From positions 1 through 64,000 of the forward strand of contig JBIOVI010000006.1 in assembly GCA_044867645.1 (NCBI GenBank): a DNA stretch of 64,000 nt. Reading direction: 5' to 3'. The position numbers were made by a program, and so were the translations under genes. Positions 40,126 through 48,301 of this stretch are shown here, in pieces. Source of the stretch: VRUE01 sp044867645 (GTDB lineage Bacteria > Actinomycetota > Thermoleophilia > Solirubrobacterales > 70-9). The notes under the pieces were generated by a model. That model made no database searches and was not told where the DNA came from. It worked only from the letters and a program-made list of their open reading frames with translations. Position 1 is the stretch's first letter; each line of letters starts with the position of its first letter.

Positions 40126-40427
40126 GTCGTCGTGTCACTGCGACATTCGCGCTAATCGGTGTCACTCTGCTCTCGCTCTGGCTCGCCCCCGATGCCCTGG
40201 CGGCCGGGAACGATGTCGGCCATAACCTCGGGTCGCTGCTGCGTCACTACGCGGCCGAGGTGTACGGGGGCATCGTCGCGGTCGTCGGGCTGATCTTCCT
40301 CCTCAACCGCCGCTACACGGACCTCGCCCTCTTCTTCTTGGCAGCGGTCCTGGTCGGCTGGCTGGTGTTCTCCCCCGATCAGGTCGCCAACGCCGCGCGC
40401 GCAATCGGCCAGCGCGTACTGCCGTGA
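40122..40427 (+). CDS. Small membrane conjugation protein (VirB2/TcpD-like)
   Basis: 101 residues from ATG 40122, which overlaps the TcpC-like stop (an ATG six bases earlier is possible). It has a signal-like helix (TFALIGVTLLSLWLAPDALA) and two further hydrophobic helices (YGGIVAVVGLIFLLNRRY, LALFFLAAVLVGWLVF). Size and layout suit a pilin-like VirB2/TrbC or TcpD subunit of the mating channel, though sequence identity is too low for certainty. Its stop overlaps the TcpE-like GTG. Confidence 0.6.
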   Translation: MSRRVTATFALIGVTLLSLWLAPDALAAGNDVGHNLGSLLRHYAAEVYGGIVAVVGLIFLLNRRYTDLALFFLAAVLVGWLVFSPDQVANAARAIGQRVLP

Positions 40428-41119
40428 GTGAGGAGCCGGGGGCGGTCCGCTCCTACCAACGCATCTTCCGGCCGGAGAGGCGTATCTACTCGATTGAGGG
40501 TCGGCCGCTGCCGGTCCCGGGCGGGGTACCACTTCGCTGGCTCGCCTACGCCAGCGGCACGTTGGTCGCCGCCCTCGTTCTCTCCGCTCGCTCGCCGAGC
40601 CTCGCCGCACTCGTCGCGGGCGCCGCCGCTGTTGCCGCCCTGGGTCGCGGGGGCCGGAGAGCGGCTGTCGGTGCGGCTCTGTGCGTCTTCCTCTTCGTGG
40701 AGGTGGGGGGCTGGATCGTCGCGGCGCTGGACTGGCCACTGCGGATCGTCGTCTTGCCGGCCGCCGTCGCCACGCTCGCAACTCAGGCGACCCCAGATGG
40801 ACGAAAGGCCGAGCGCTTCGCACTCTCCTGGCTCCTGCTGCGCCTCACGCCCCCACGGCGCTCCTTGGGACGCGAGCTAGCGACGCTCCGACAGGGACAC
40901 GGCGACAGCGAGCTATGGATCGCGGCTGACGAGCGCTCGCCGAACCTGCGCCGTGGGCTGGTGCGCGGCCCGGCGCATGTCACCTTTTCTGTCGCAGTCG
41001 AGCAGCGGCGTCGGCGTCGGCGGGTGGTCGCCCGCCGGCTCGGCTGGCATCGACGCCGAGGCTCGGTTGGTCGCACCCTGGAGTTGGCCGCAGACGATGT
41101 GCTGGAGGTCCGGCCGTGA
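40424..41119 (+). CDS. TcpE-like conjugation membrane protein
   Basis: 231 residues from GTG 40424. The N-terminus SYQRIFRPERRIYSIEGRPL followed by two or three helices (LRWLAYASGTLVAALVLSA, AAVGAALCVFLFVEVGGWI) and PLRIVVLPAAVATLATQATPD, KAERFALSWLLLRL is the pattern of TcpE family proteins, which partner the VirB4-like ATPase. The C-terminal 90 residues are Arg-rich and cytosolic. Overlaps both neighbours by four bases. Confidence 0.75.
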   Translation: MSEEPGAVRSYQRIFRPERRIYSIEGRPLPVPGGVPLRWLAYASGTLVAALVLSARSPSLAALVAGAAAVAALGRGGRRAAVGAALCVFLFVEVGGWIVAALDWPLRIVVLPAAVATLATQATPDGRKAERFALSWLLLRLTPPRRSLGRELATLRQGHGDSELWIAADERSPNLRRGLVRGPAHVTFSVAVEQRRRRRRVVARRLGWHRRRGSVGRTLELAADDVLEVRP

Positions 41120-43548
41120 GTGCCTTCCCTCTGCGCTACGCGCACCGGAACCTGCTGATCGGTTCGGGTGGGGAGGCCGCAGCCCTCTATCGACTCGACA
41201 CCCTCGCCTATCCGTTCCTCCCGGTGGCCGAGAAGTGGGCGGTGCTGAGGCGGATCGAACGCTTCGCCCACCTCGTCGGGGCCGACTTCTCTCTGTGGAG
41301 GGTGCAGCGTGCCTACCCGGCCGAGCGCTACGCGGCCGAGCTCGAGAGGCTGGTGGACGAGCGCCATGCCGATCTGGCGGGCTGGCATCGCTACCTGGAG
41401 GGCCAGGAAGCGCGGCTGGCATCGCTCGCGTCACACGTTCCAGAGGCTTACCTGGCGGTGGCCCTCGCCGAGTCGTCAGAGGGACGAGCGGGCTCGGGCG
41501 TCTTGCGATCCGCTGACCGCGCGAGGCGGCGTCTGGAGGAACTGATCGGGGTTGGTTCTCCGCGCCCGATCTCAGCCGCCGAGCTCGATTCGCTCGCGGA
41601 GGCGGAGCGGCGCACCTTCGAGCGGCTCGGGACCGTACTTGGTCTGGAGCGGGCCTCCACCTGCGAGTTGCAGTGGCTCCTTCGTCGTACCTCTTGCCGT
41701 GGCATCGCCGAGCCGGCCCTCGATCGCTTCTGGCAGCCCGACGCTCTCGTGGTCCGCGCCCCGGACGGTTCGTCGGCCTTCGAGCCGACCGAGCATGACC
41801 TCTGGCGCTGCACCAACGCTCCGATGGGGGAGGAACCGGGCGAGCCACCCTCCCTGGTAGTCGAAGCGGAAGAGGGAGTCGCATACCAGGCGTTCCTCTG
41901 CGTCGGGGCGCTCGCTTCCGAGGCCGAGTTCCCCGGCCCACAGGCCGAGCTCCTGTTTGCCCCGGCAGAGGCCGCCTTGGGTCCAGTGGATGCCGTCCTG
42001 CACGCCCGCTGGGTCGGCAACCGCGAAGCGCTCGCCCAAGTTCGCAAGCGAATCCTCGATGTCGAGCACGCCTACCGCGAGCAGGAGCGCGGCGCGGCCA
42101 GCGGTCCTGGCTTCCTGGCGGAGGAGGATCGGGTGCTGGCTCGCGAGTACGAGGCAATCCTTCAAGGCACCTCGCACCCCCCGATGCTGCGGACCTCGAT
42201 CTCGCTGGCGCTCGGCGCACCTGATCGGGCCGAGCTTGAGCGCCGCGTGGACGCGCTGCGCGAGCAGTTCGGCGAGGTCTCGCTGCATCGACCGCGGGGG
42301 CTCCAGTACCAGCTTTTCCTCGATCACCTGCCGCGTACGGATGGCGGCGCGACCGCCGACTACGAGCAGCAGATGACCGTGGAGCAGTTCGGGGCGTTGG
42401 TCCCGATCGCCACGGCCCAACTCGGCTCCCCCAGTGGTGTCTATCTCGGCACCTCACCGGCCGGAGGTGGGCGTCCGGTTCGCTACGACCCCACCGAGGC
42501 GAGTCGGACCGCGCGTCCCTCCGCCGTCCTCCTCGCCGGCACGCTCGGCTCCGGCAAGACGCTCGCCGCCGAGACGATCGCCTTTGCCGCCGAGCGACGC
42601 GGGTCGCTGGTTGTGGATTTCGACCCTCGCCCCGACCACGGATTCGACCGAGTGCCCCAGCTTGAGGGCTCGGTGGAGGTCTTGGAGTTGTCGGGCTCCC
42701 CCGAGCATCGGGGGAAGCTGGACCCTCTGGCGATCGGGCTGGATGAGCTGCGGGAGGAGCTCGCTTCCTCCTATCTGCTGGAGCTCCTCCCCTCTCCTCC
42801 GCCCGCCTGGGAGAACGCGATCCAGCGTGCCGTGAGGGATGCGGTCCGCGCTGGGGAGCGCAGCCTCACCTCTGTCGTCGGCCGGCTCCGCGACAGCGAA
42901 GCGAGGGAAGCACAGGAGGCCGGCGACGCGCTGGAGGTGATCTCGGACTTCGGGTTGGCTCGGCTCGGCTTCGGCGAGGGAGGTGGCGCTCGGGTCGAGG
43001 CGGCCCGCTCAGTGACGACGATCCGCACGCCGGGCCTGACCCTTCCCGATCCCCGTGTCTCGCGCGAGACCTACACCCGCGCCGAGCGAGTCTCGGTTGC
43101 GACGCTCTCGCTGGTAGCCGCCCTTGCCCTGCGCTTGGTCTCTGGCGACCGCAGCCGGCACAAGGTCGTCCTCCTCGACGAGGCTTGGTTCGTCCTCGCC
43201 TCGACCCAGGGGCGAACCCTGCTGAACCGCCTCGTCCGGCTCGGGCGCTCCTCCAATACCACTGTCCTACTGGCAAGCCAGCGGCTCGCCGATCTCGGCG
43301 ACCTCTCCGAGTTGGTTGGTACCTACTTCCTCTTCGGGCAGGAGTCGGATACCGAGGCGAGCCGCGCGCTCGAACTGATCGGCCTCGACCCGGAGTCCTC
43401 CGGCCTGCGTGGACGGCTGCGCGAGTATCGCCGTGGCCGCTGCCTGATGCGCGACCTCGACGGACGGGTGGGCGAGCTGCAATTCGATCTCGTCTTCCCG
43501 GAGCTGCTGGAGGCTCTCGACACCACGCCGAGGAGGACAGCGGCGTGA
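41116..43548 (+). CDS. VirB4/TcpF-like conjugation ATPase
   Basis: 810 residues from GTG 41116. The N-terminal half is the VirB4 family recognition region (FPLRYAHRNLLIGSGGEAAA, WAVLRRIERFAHLVGADFS). Walker A is AGTLGSGKTLAAETI (about residue 475), and the following strand is LVVDFDPRPDH. Walker B is KVVLLDEAWFVL (about 683), then the VirB4-typical SRQGRTLLNRLVRLGRSSN (here starting STQ) and VLLASQRLADL motif. It energises channel assembly or substrate transfer at the inner face of the membrane. GTGA overlaps on both sides show tight coupling. Confidence 0.9.
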   Translation: MSAFPLRYAHRNLLIGSGGEAAALYRLDTLAYPFLPVAEKWAVLRRIERFAHLVGADFSLWRVQRAYPAERYAAELERLVDERHADLAGWHRYLEGQEARLASLASHVPEAYLAVALAESSEGRAGSGVLRSADRARRRLEELIGVGSPRPISAAELDSLAEAERRTFERLGTVLGLERASTCELQWLLRRTSCRGIAEPALDRFWQPDALVVRAPDGSSAFEPTEHDLWRCTNAPMGEEPGEPPSLVVEAEEGVAYQAFLCVGALASEAEFPGPQAELLFAPAEAALGPVDAVLHARWVGNREALAQVRKRILDVEHAYREQERGAASGPGFLAEEDRVLAREYEAILQGTSHPPMLRTSISLALGAPDRAELERRVDALREQFGEVSLHRPRGLQYQLFLDHLPRTDGGATADYEQQMTVEQFGALVPIATAQLGSPSGVYLGTSPAGGGRPVRYDPTEASRTARPSAVLLAGTLGSGKTLAAETIAFAAERRGSLVVDFDPRPDHGFDRVPQLEGSVEVLELSGSPEHRGKLDPLAIGLDELREELASSYLLELLPSPPPAWENAIQRAVRDAVRAGERSLTSVVGRLRDSEAREAQEAGDALEVISDFGLARLGFGEGGGARVEAARSVTTIRTPGLTLPDPRVSRETYTRAERVSVATLSLVAALALRLVSGDRSRHKVVLLDEAWFVLASTQGRTLLNRLVRLGRSSNTTVLLASQRLADLGDLSELVGTYFLFGQESDTEASRALELIGLDPESSGLRGRLREYRRGRCLMRDLDGRVGELQFDLVFPELLEALDTTPRRTAA

Positions 43549-45149
43549 GGTGGCGCTTGATCGCCGCGGCGCTCTGCCTTACCGCCTCGCTGGTTGTGCT
43601 GTCCCATCCCCATGCCGGGGCCAGCGACATATTTGGCAATGTCGGCCCCGCCTCTCAGCTTCCCGGGGGCAGCCTGGTCGATCGCTACCCGCTCGGTCAT
43701 TACTACCTAGACACCCATTTCGACGCGGTGTCCGCCTCGCTGACTGGCGGGGTGGACGTGTCGGGCGTGCCGCCGATGATCGCCGGCTTTCTGGCGAATG
43801 CGCTTTGGGAAGGGACCGCCTTCCTGGCGAAGACGCTGATCTCGCTTTTCACCTTCGCCTTCTCGCTCGACCTGCTGAATGGCTCGCGCTCGACTGGCGG
43901 GGCCGGAGCGCTGGCGCCGGTCTCCCTGGCGGTCCACTCGATCTACGCAAACGTCTTCGGCCAGCCCTGGCTCGTCCTTGCGATGACGGTCGTCGGCATG
44001 TGGGCGATGTGGAAGGCGCTCGTACAGCGCCGCTACACGGAGACCGCGGGTGCCCTTGCCCTCTCGCTCGTCTATCTGATCGTCGCGCTGGCATTCGTCG
44101 CCCAGCCCGCGCGCACGATCGGCTCGGCTTCGCACTGGACGAATCAGATGTCCGCGTCGTTCCTCTCGATCGCGGGGCGCGGCTCGCTTGGGGGAACCGA
44201 ACGGGCGAAGCAGGAAGGAGCCGACCAACTGTTCTCGCTGCTGGTTTATCAGCCCTGGGCGGTGCTGGAGTTCGGTGGCACCGAGCACTGCGTCAAGGAC
44301 GGCACCGGGTCGAGCGACTCAGACCCGATCTCGGTTCCGGTTCGCCCGTTCTCGTCCAACCCCACGCGCGACGCCGAGCTTTCGCGCCGCCTCGAACACG
44401 GCACCGCAGTACATGCGGACGGCAAGACCTGCATCAACAACGTCAACAAGTACGCCTCGCACTTCCTGCCCTACTCGGGTGGCTCCGATGAACGGAACGC
44501 CGAGTACGACGCGCTGAACGATGGCGACCCCGGAAAGCTTCCGGACGCCGATCCATCGAAGGAACGTGGCAGCTACAGCGTCGGCATCGCCGACAAGCCG
44601 GCCACCGACGCGATGGAGGAGGGCGGCCAGTACCAACGACTGCTGATCGCAGTTGTGATCTTCGCCTGCGAGTTGGGCGCCTTCATCTTGCTCGGCGCGC
44701 TCTCGGTTGGCGTGATCCTCTCCCAGGTTCTCTTGCTCTTGTGGCTGGCCTTTGCGCCGGCCGCCCTGGTCTTCGCCGTGATCCCCGGCCGCGGCCACGA
44801 CTTCTTTCGCAACTGGCTTACCCGCCTCGCCGGCCTACTGCTTCGCAAGGCGGTCTATTCGCTGATCCTCGCCGTCCTGCTGGCGGTGAATGCGGCGCTC
44901 GCCTCGGCGACCTCGCAGCTCGGCTGGCTTATGTCCTTCGGGCTACAGGGCCTCTTCTTTTGGGCGGTCTTCTTCCAGCGCCGCCAGCTTGCCACCCGCA
45001 TCCTCGGGGCCTCGGTTGGCAACGAGGTGTCGGGCGATTCCAACCCCGGCCGGGTGATGGCCTACTACTACGGCAGTCGCACTGCGAGCAGGGTCGTCGG
45101 GCGTACCGCCCGTCGGATTCGCCGGCTGCTTCCTGGGGTCGAGCGATGA
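43545..45149 (+). CDS. VirB6/TrbL-like polytopic conjugation protein
   Basis: 534 residues from GTG 43545, which overlaps the ATPase stop. A signal-like first helix is followed by about seven more: FLAKTLISLFTFAFSLDLL, WLVLAMTVVGMWAMWKALV, TAGALALSLVYLIVALAFV, and the C-terminal cluster ACELGAFILLGALSVGVILS, LLLLWLAFAPAALVFAVIPG. An extracytoplasmic region of about 190 residues lies between. This is the usual build of VirB6/TrbL-type channel subunits in actinobacterial elements. Its stop overlaps the ATG of the next gene. Confidence 0.75.
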   Translation: MRWRLIAAALCLTASLVVLSHPHAGASDIFGNVGPASQLPGGSLVDRYPLGHYYLDTHFDAVSASLTGGVDVSGVPPMIAGFLANALWEGTAFLAKTLISLFTFAFSLDLLNGSRSTGGAGALAPVSLAVHSIYANVFGQPWLVLAMTVVGMWAMWKALVQRRYTETAGALALSLVYLIVALAFVAQPARTIGSASHWTNQMSASFLSIAGRGSLGGTERAKQEGADQLFSLLVYQPWAVLEFGGTEHCVKDGTGSSDSDPISVPVRPFSSNPTRDAELSRRLEHGTAVHADGKTCINNVNKYASHFLPYSGGSDERNAEYDALNDGDPGKLPDADPSKERGSYSVGIADKPATDAMEEGGQYQRLLIAVVIFACELGAFILLGALSVGVILSQVLLLLWLAFAPAALVFAVIPGRGHDFFRNWLTRLAGLLLRKAVYSLILAVLLAVNAALASATSQLGWLMSFGLQGLFFWAVFFQRRQLATRILGASVGNEVSGDSNPGRVMAYYYGSRTASRVVGRTARRIRRLLPGVER

Positions 45150-45664
45150 ACCTACTTCGAGCACTTGCGAGTCGCCCGATCGGCGAGCGGGAGCGGCGCG
45201 GCGCCTTTTGGATCGGCGCCGCCGTATTGATTGCCGCGGCGGTGCTGTTGAACCTCATACCTAACGGCGCACCGCCGTCCACCTCCTCGCCTGTCCCCGG
45301 CCGAGTCGCGTTGCGCCCAGCATCCGAGCCAGCGCGGGTTGTCTCGGTAAGCGGGCCAGAGGCGGCAGCGCGGCGGTTCCTTGTCGGTTTCCTGTCTTTC
45401 CTCTACGGACAGGGCTCGCCCGATGCCATCTCTGCGGTGGCGCCAGCTCTTGCCGATCGCCTTAACGGATCGCGGCGGCGGGTCTCACCCGCGGCGCTCG
45501 CTCGCCACCCCACCATCACCCAGCTCGAGGGTCGCCGACTCGGATCGGGGCGGGCGTCGGTCTTGGCTCGGATCGAGGACGGCGGGGTGGCCAGCTACCC
45601 GATCGCTCTCACCCTCGCCCGCAGGGGTGGCCGCTGGCTGGTCGTCGCGGAGGGCATGGACTGA
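45146..45664 (+). CDS. Membrane-anchored accessory conjugation protein, 172 aa
   Basis: ATG 45146 (MNLLRALASRPIGERERRGA). One membrane helix (FWIGAAVLIAAAVLLNLIP), then a periphery-facing domain with an NTF2-like feel (AAARRFLVGFLSFLYGQGSP, ADRLNGSRRRVSPAALARH, GGRWLVVAEGMD), similar in build to one half of the TcpC-like protein. It is probably a second VirB8-type scaffold. Its TGA and the ATG of the muralytic gene share one base. Confidence 0.6.
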   Translation: MNLLRALASRPIGERERRGAFWIGAAVLIAAAVLLNLIPNGAPPSTSSPVPGRVALRPASEPARVVSVSGPEAAARRFLVGFLSFLYGQGSPDAISAVAPALADRLNGSRRRVSPAALARHPTITQLEGRRLGSGRASVLARIEDGGVASYPIALTLARRGGRWLVVAEGMD

Positions 45665-46929
45665 TGGCCCACAAGACCCGGCCGATGTGGCGCTCGCCCT
45701 GGGTGTTGGGCGTAGGGGGCACGGCGCTCGTACTGGTTGCCGTTCTCGCCGGTTCGCTGATGGCGGTACTGGGGGCCGAACTGGCTTGTGTCGGTGGTAG
45801 TGGCGCCAGCGCGCAGACAGCCCCAGCGACCCTCGCGGCCAAGCACGACATTCCGCCAAAGCGACTGCGGCTCTATCAGCAGGCCGGCCGCCGATTCGAT
45901 GTCGATTGGACCGTCCTCGCCTCGATCGGAACGCAGGAGTGCGGGACCGGCACCTGCGCCCACGTCTATTCCTCTGGCTGCGGCGGACCCATGCAGATCG
46001 CGGTAGTCCGCGAAAGCGCGTGCAGCCCGGGATCGGGACCAACGATCTGGGAGACCTACGGCGTAGACGCTGACGGCGACGGGCACACGAATCCGTTTGA
46101 CCTCGCCGACGCGATCTTCACCGCAGCGAGGCTGCTTCGACAGGTGATGGGCGCGCCTCCGAGCGGCGGCTCCTACGCCGCCTATCGCCAGGCCGCCTGC
46201 AACTACTACGGCGCCTGTGCGGATGCCTCGGTGAATTACGCCGACGAGGTGATGGCACGCGCGGTTGAGTACGGCTTCCACGGTCCCGGCAGCCCGGCGC
46301 CCTCCGATCCAAGCGGCGCAGAACCCGCCCCGACCGAAGGGGGTAGCTGTAGCGGCGGCTCGGCCCTGCCCTCGGGGAGCGGCCCGATGGGGCCGGTGAG
46401 AAAGGCGGAGGCGCCCCGGCACCTAGCAACCATCCCGGCAGTGATAAGCGCCGCGCCGGGAATTGAGTGCGACGCGCGGATCGTCCCCGATGTCGTCTAT
46501 CTCGCTCGACGCTTTGGCGTTCTTGTAACCGCCTGCTACGGGACCGAACACGCGGCCACTGGCGAGCACCCGCTCGGCGCCGCGATCGACGTCGCCCCCC
46601 GGGACGGCGACTGGAACCGCACGATGAAGCTGGCGCTCGCGCTCGGCTGGCGGCCAGCGTGCGCGGCATCAGGCGTGGCGCCTGCCTGCGCTCACCCACC
46701 GTTCCGCTTCATCGGCTACAACGGCTATCCCGACCACGGCGACCCATTGCACTGCGTGCCGTGCGGTGGCGGCCCCCACCTGCACCTCTCTTGGCTTACC
46801 TCCGCCTCCGAAGGCGAGCCAGAAAACCGGCCGCGCTACAGCTACGAACCGGCGAGCTGGATCGAGGTCTTCGACACTACCTCGACCCCCGCCGAGGTCT
46901 CGGTGAAACACGGAGGCGGTCGTGGCTGA
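45664..46929 (+). CDS. Bifunctional cell-wall hydrolase: lytic transglycosylase plus M15-like domain
   Basis: 421 residues with a membrane helix (VLGVGGTALVLVAVLAGSL). Residues 60-190 are a transglycosylase-like fold (AGRRFDVDWTVLASIGTQEC, GCGGPMQIAV, FDLADAIFTAARLLRQ) with the catalytic Glu in TQECG. Residues 260-400 resemble D-Ala-D-Ala carboxypeptidase/M15-like zinc proteins (VTACYGTEHAATGEHPLGAA, IDVAPRDGDWN, GGGPHLHLSW) with His/Asp/His ligands. It should open the peptidoglycan for the mating channel, like the TcpG hydrolases. It overlaps the methyltransferase gene by eight bases. Confidence 0.75.
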   Translation: MAHKTRPMWRSPWVLGVGGTALVLVAVLAGSLMAVLGAELACVGGSGASAQTAPATLAAKHDIPPKRLRLYQQAGRRFDVDWTVLASIGTQECGTGTCAHVYSSGCGGPMQIAVVRESACSPGSGPTIWETYGVDADGDGHTNPFDLADAIFTAARLLRQVMGAPPSGGSYAAYRQAACNYYGACADASVNYADEVMARAVEYGFHGPGSPAPSDPSGAEPAPTEGGSCSGGSALPSGSGPMGPVRKAEAPRHLATIPAVISAAPGIECDARIVPDVVYLARRFGVLVTACYGTEHAATGEHPLGAAIDVAPRDGDWNRTMKLALALGWRPACAASGVAPACAHPPFRFIGYNGYPDHGDPLHCVPCGGGPHLHLSWLTSASEGEPENRPRYSYEPASWIEVFDTTSTPAEVSVKHGGGRG

Positions 46930-48151
46930 GCTACCGATCCTCGACCTCTTCGCGGGCGCGGGCGGCTGGGAGGAGGGCCTGCGAGCACTCGACCTCCATG
47001 CGCTCGGAATTGAGCAGGACCGCACCGCGTCGGCGACCGCTACCGCGGCCGGACACAAGCGCCTGGTAGCCGATGTCGCCGCCCTCGACCCCCAGGACTT
47101 CGCGCCGCTGTGGGGCCTGATCGCGTCGCCTCCCTGCCAGGCGTATTCGGTCGCCGGCCGCAAACTCGGGAGGCGCGACAAGCGGCATGTGATCGCCTGC
47201 GCGTATGACCTAGCGGCCGGCCGCGACACTCGCGCCTCCCGGCTGAGGGACTGTGAGGACGATCGCTCCCTGCTCACGGTCGAGCCGCTGCGCTTCGCCC
47301 TGGCGCTGCGCCCAAGCTGGGTGACGCTTGAGCAGGTGCCGCCCGTCGCGGAGCTCTGGTCGATCTTCGCCGAGCTGCTCGGCGAGTACGGCTACAGCAG
47401 CGCGGTCGGTGTCCTCTCTTCCGAGCGCTTCGGCGTGCCACAGGTTCGCAAGAGGGCCTTCCTTATCGCCTCCATCGACGGAGAGGTGAGACTTCCCGAG
47501 CCCTCCCACCGCTCATTCCACGCACGCCGCCACCGTACGCCCGAGGACGAGCTGCACCTGCCGGAATGGGTGAGCATGGCTCAAGCGCTCGGCTGGGATG
47601 AGCCGGCGATCCTGCGAAGCAACCACACCAATTCCGGCCGTCATCCCGGTGGCGCCCCTCGCTCGCTGGATCGTCCCGCTTTCACGCTGATGAGCAGCTC
47701 CCGCGCGTGGAAGATCGAACCAGCCCCGCCGACAGGGGGCGTCGCCGGTCGGTCGATTGGGCGACGCCCGGGCCGTCTGCCGGAGGATTGCCGTCGCCAC
47801 AACGAGCGCCAGGCCAAGACCCGAAGGGCGGCCTCGCCCGACGAAGAGGTGCCCGCATGGGCGCATCGCCGCCCAGCGACCACCGTGGTCGGCGATCCCC
47901 GAGTTCTCGGTCCCGGAAGCTGGCCGCGCAACGGCGCCCCTTCCGCTCGCGTCCGCGGAAAGCCGGTGCGAGTTACGGTCGAGCAGGCCGCCGTCCTACA
48001 GGGCTTCCGCCACGACTACCCCTGGCAAGGGTCGCGTTCCGAGCGCTTCGCTCAGATCGGGAACGCGGTTTGCCCGCCCGTCGCTACACGGGTCCTACGT
48101 GAGGCGATGCGTCCAAGCGCCTCGCGCCGATCGGCGGGCGACGCGTGTTGA
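46922..48151 (+). CDS. C5 cytosine DNA methyltransferase
   Basis: 409 residues from GTG 46922, inside the conjugation operon. Motif I is LDLFAGAGGWEEGLRAL; motif IV is SPPCQAYSVAG with the catalytic Cys; motif VI is EQVPPV in place of the usual ENV; motif VIII is VPQVRKRAFLIAS; motif X is QIGNAVCPPVATRVL. The target recognition region (residues 200-330) is long. No restriction enzyme gene is nearby, so it is a solitary methyltransferase, plausibly protecting the transferred element from host restriction. It overlaps the hydrolase gene by eight bases. Confidence 0.85.
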   Translation: MAELPILDLFAGAGGWEEGLRALDLHALGIEQDRTASATATAAGHKRLVADVAALDPQDFAPLWGLIASPPCQAYSVAGRKLGRRDKRHVIACAYDLAAGRDTRASRLRDCEDDRSLLTVEPLRFALALRPSWVTLEQVPPVAELWSIFAELLGEYGYSSAVGVLSSERFGVPQVRKRAFLIASIDGEVRLPEPSHRSFHARRHRTPEDELHLPEWVSMAQALGWDEPAILRSNHTNSGRHPGGAPRSLDRPAFTLMSSSRAWKIEPAPPTGGVAGRSIGRRPGRLPEDCRRHNERQAKTRRAASPDEEVPAWAHRRPATTVVGDPRVLGPGSWPRNGAPSARVRGKPVRVTVEQAAVLQGFRHDYPWQGSRSERFAQIGNAVCPPVATRVLREAMRPSASRRSAGDAC

Positions 48152-48301
48152 GATCGACAGCTTCCCCGCGTTCTGCACCGCGTTCTGCGGCGCGTTCTGC
48201 ACCGCGCACACCGAACCGGGACGCACTGCCGATTCCCCTCTGCGAAGGCGATTCACGGACTCCGGCGACGCTGACTACCTACTCCCCCACCTCGCTGCGC
48301 A
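48152..48301. repeat. Three tandem 12-bp repeats before virD4-like gene (48167-48202)
   Basis: CGCGTTCTGCAC occurs at 48167-48178 and 48191-48202, with CGCGTTCTGCGG between (48179-48190), in the only real gap of the conjugation operon. The rest of the 150-base gap has no gene. Iteron-like repeats beside a coupling-protein gene could mark an origin of transfer or a regulatory site. Confidence 0.6.

Noticed and set aside
46922..48151. A restriction-modification system around the C5 methyltransferase
   Set aside because: No restriction endonuclease or Vsr-like gene is adjacent; the gene is embedded by overlap in the conjugation operon.
48150..48210. The 12-bp tandem repeats as a CRISPR array
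   Set aside because: Three units with no spacers and no cas genes in the window.
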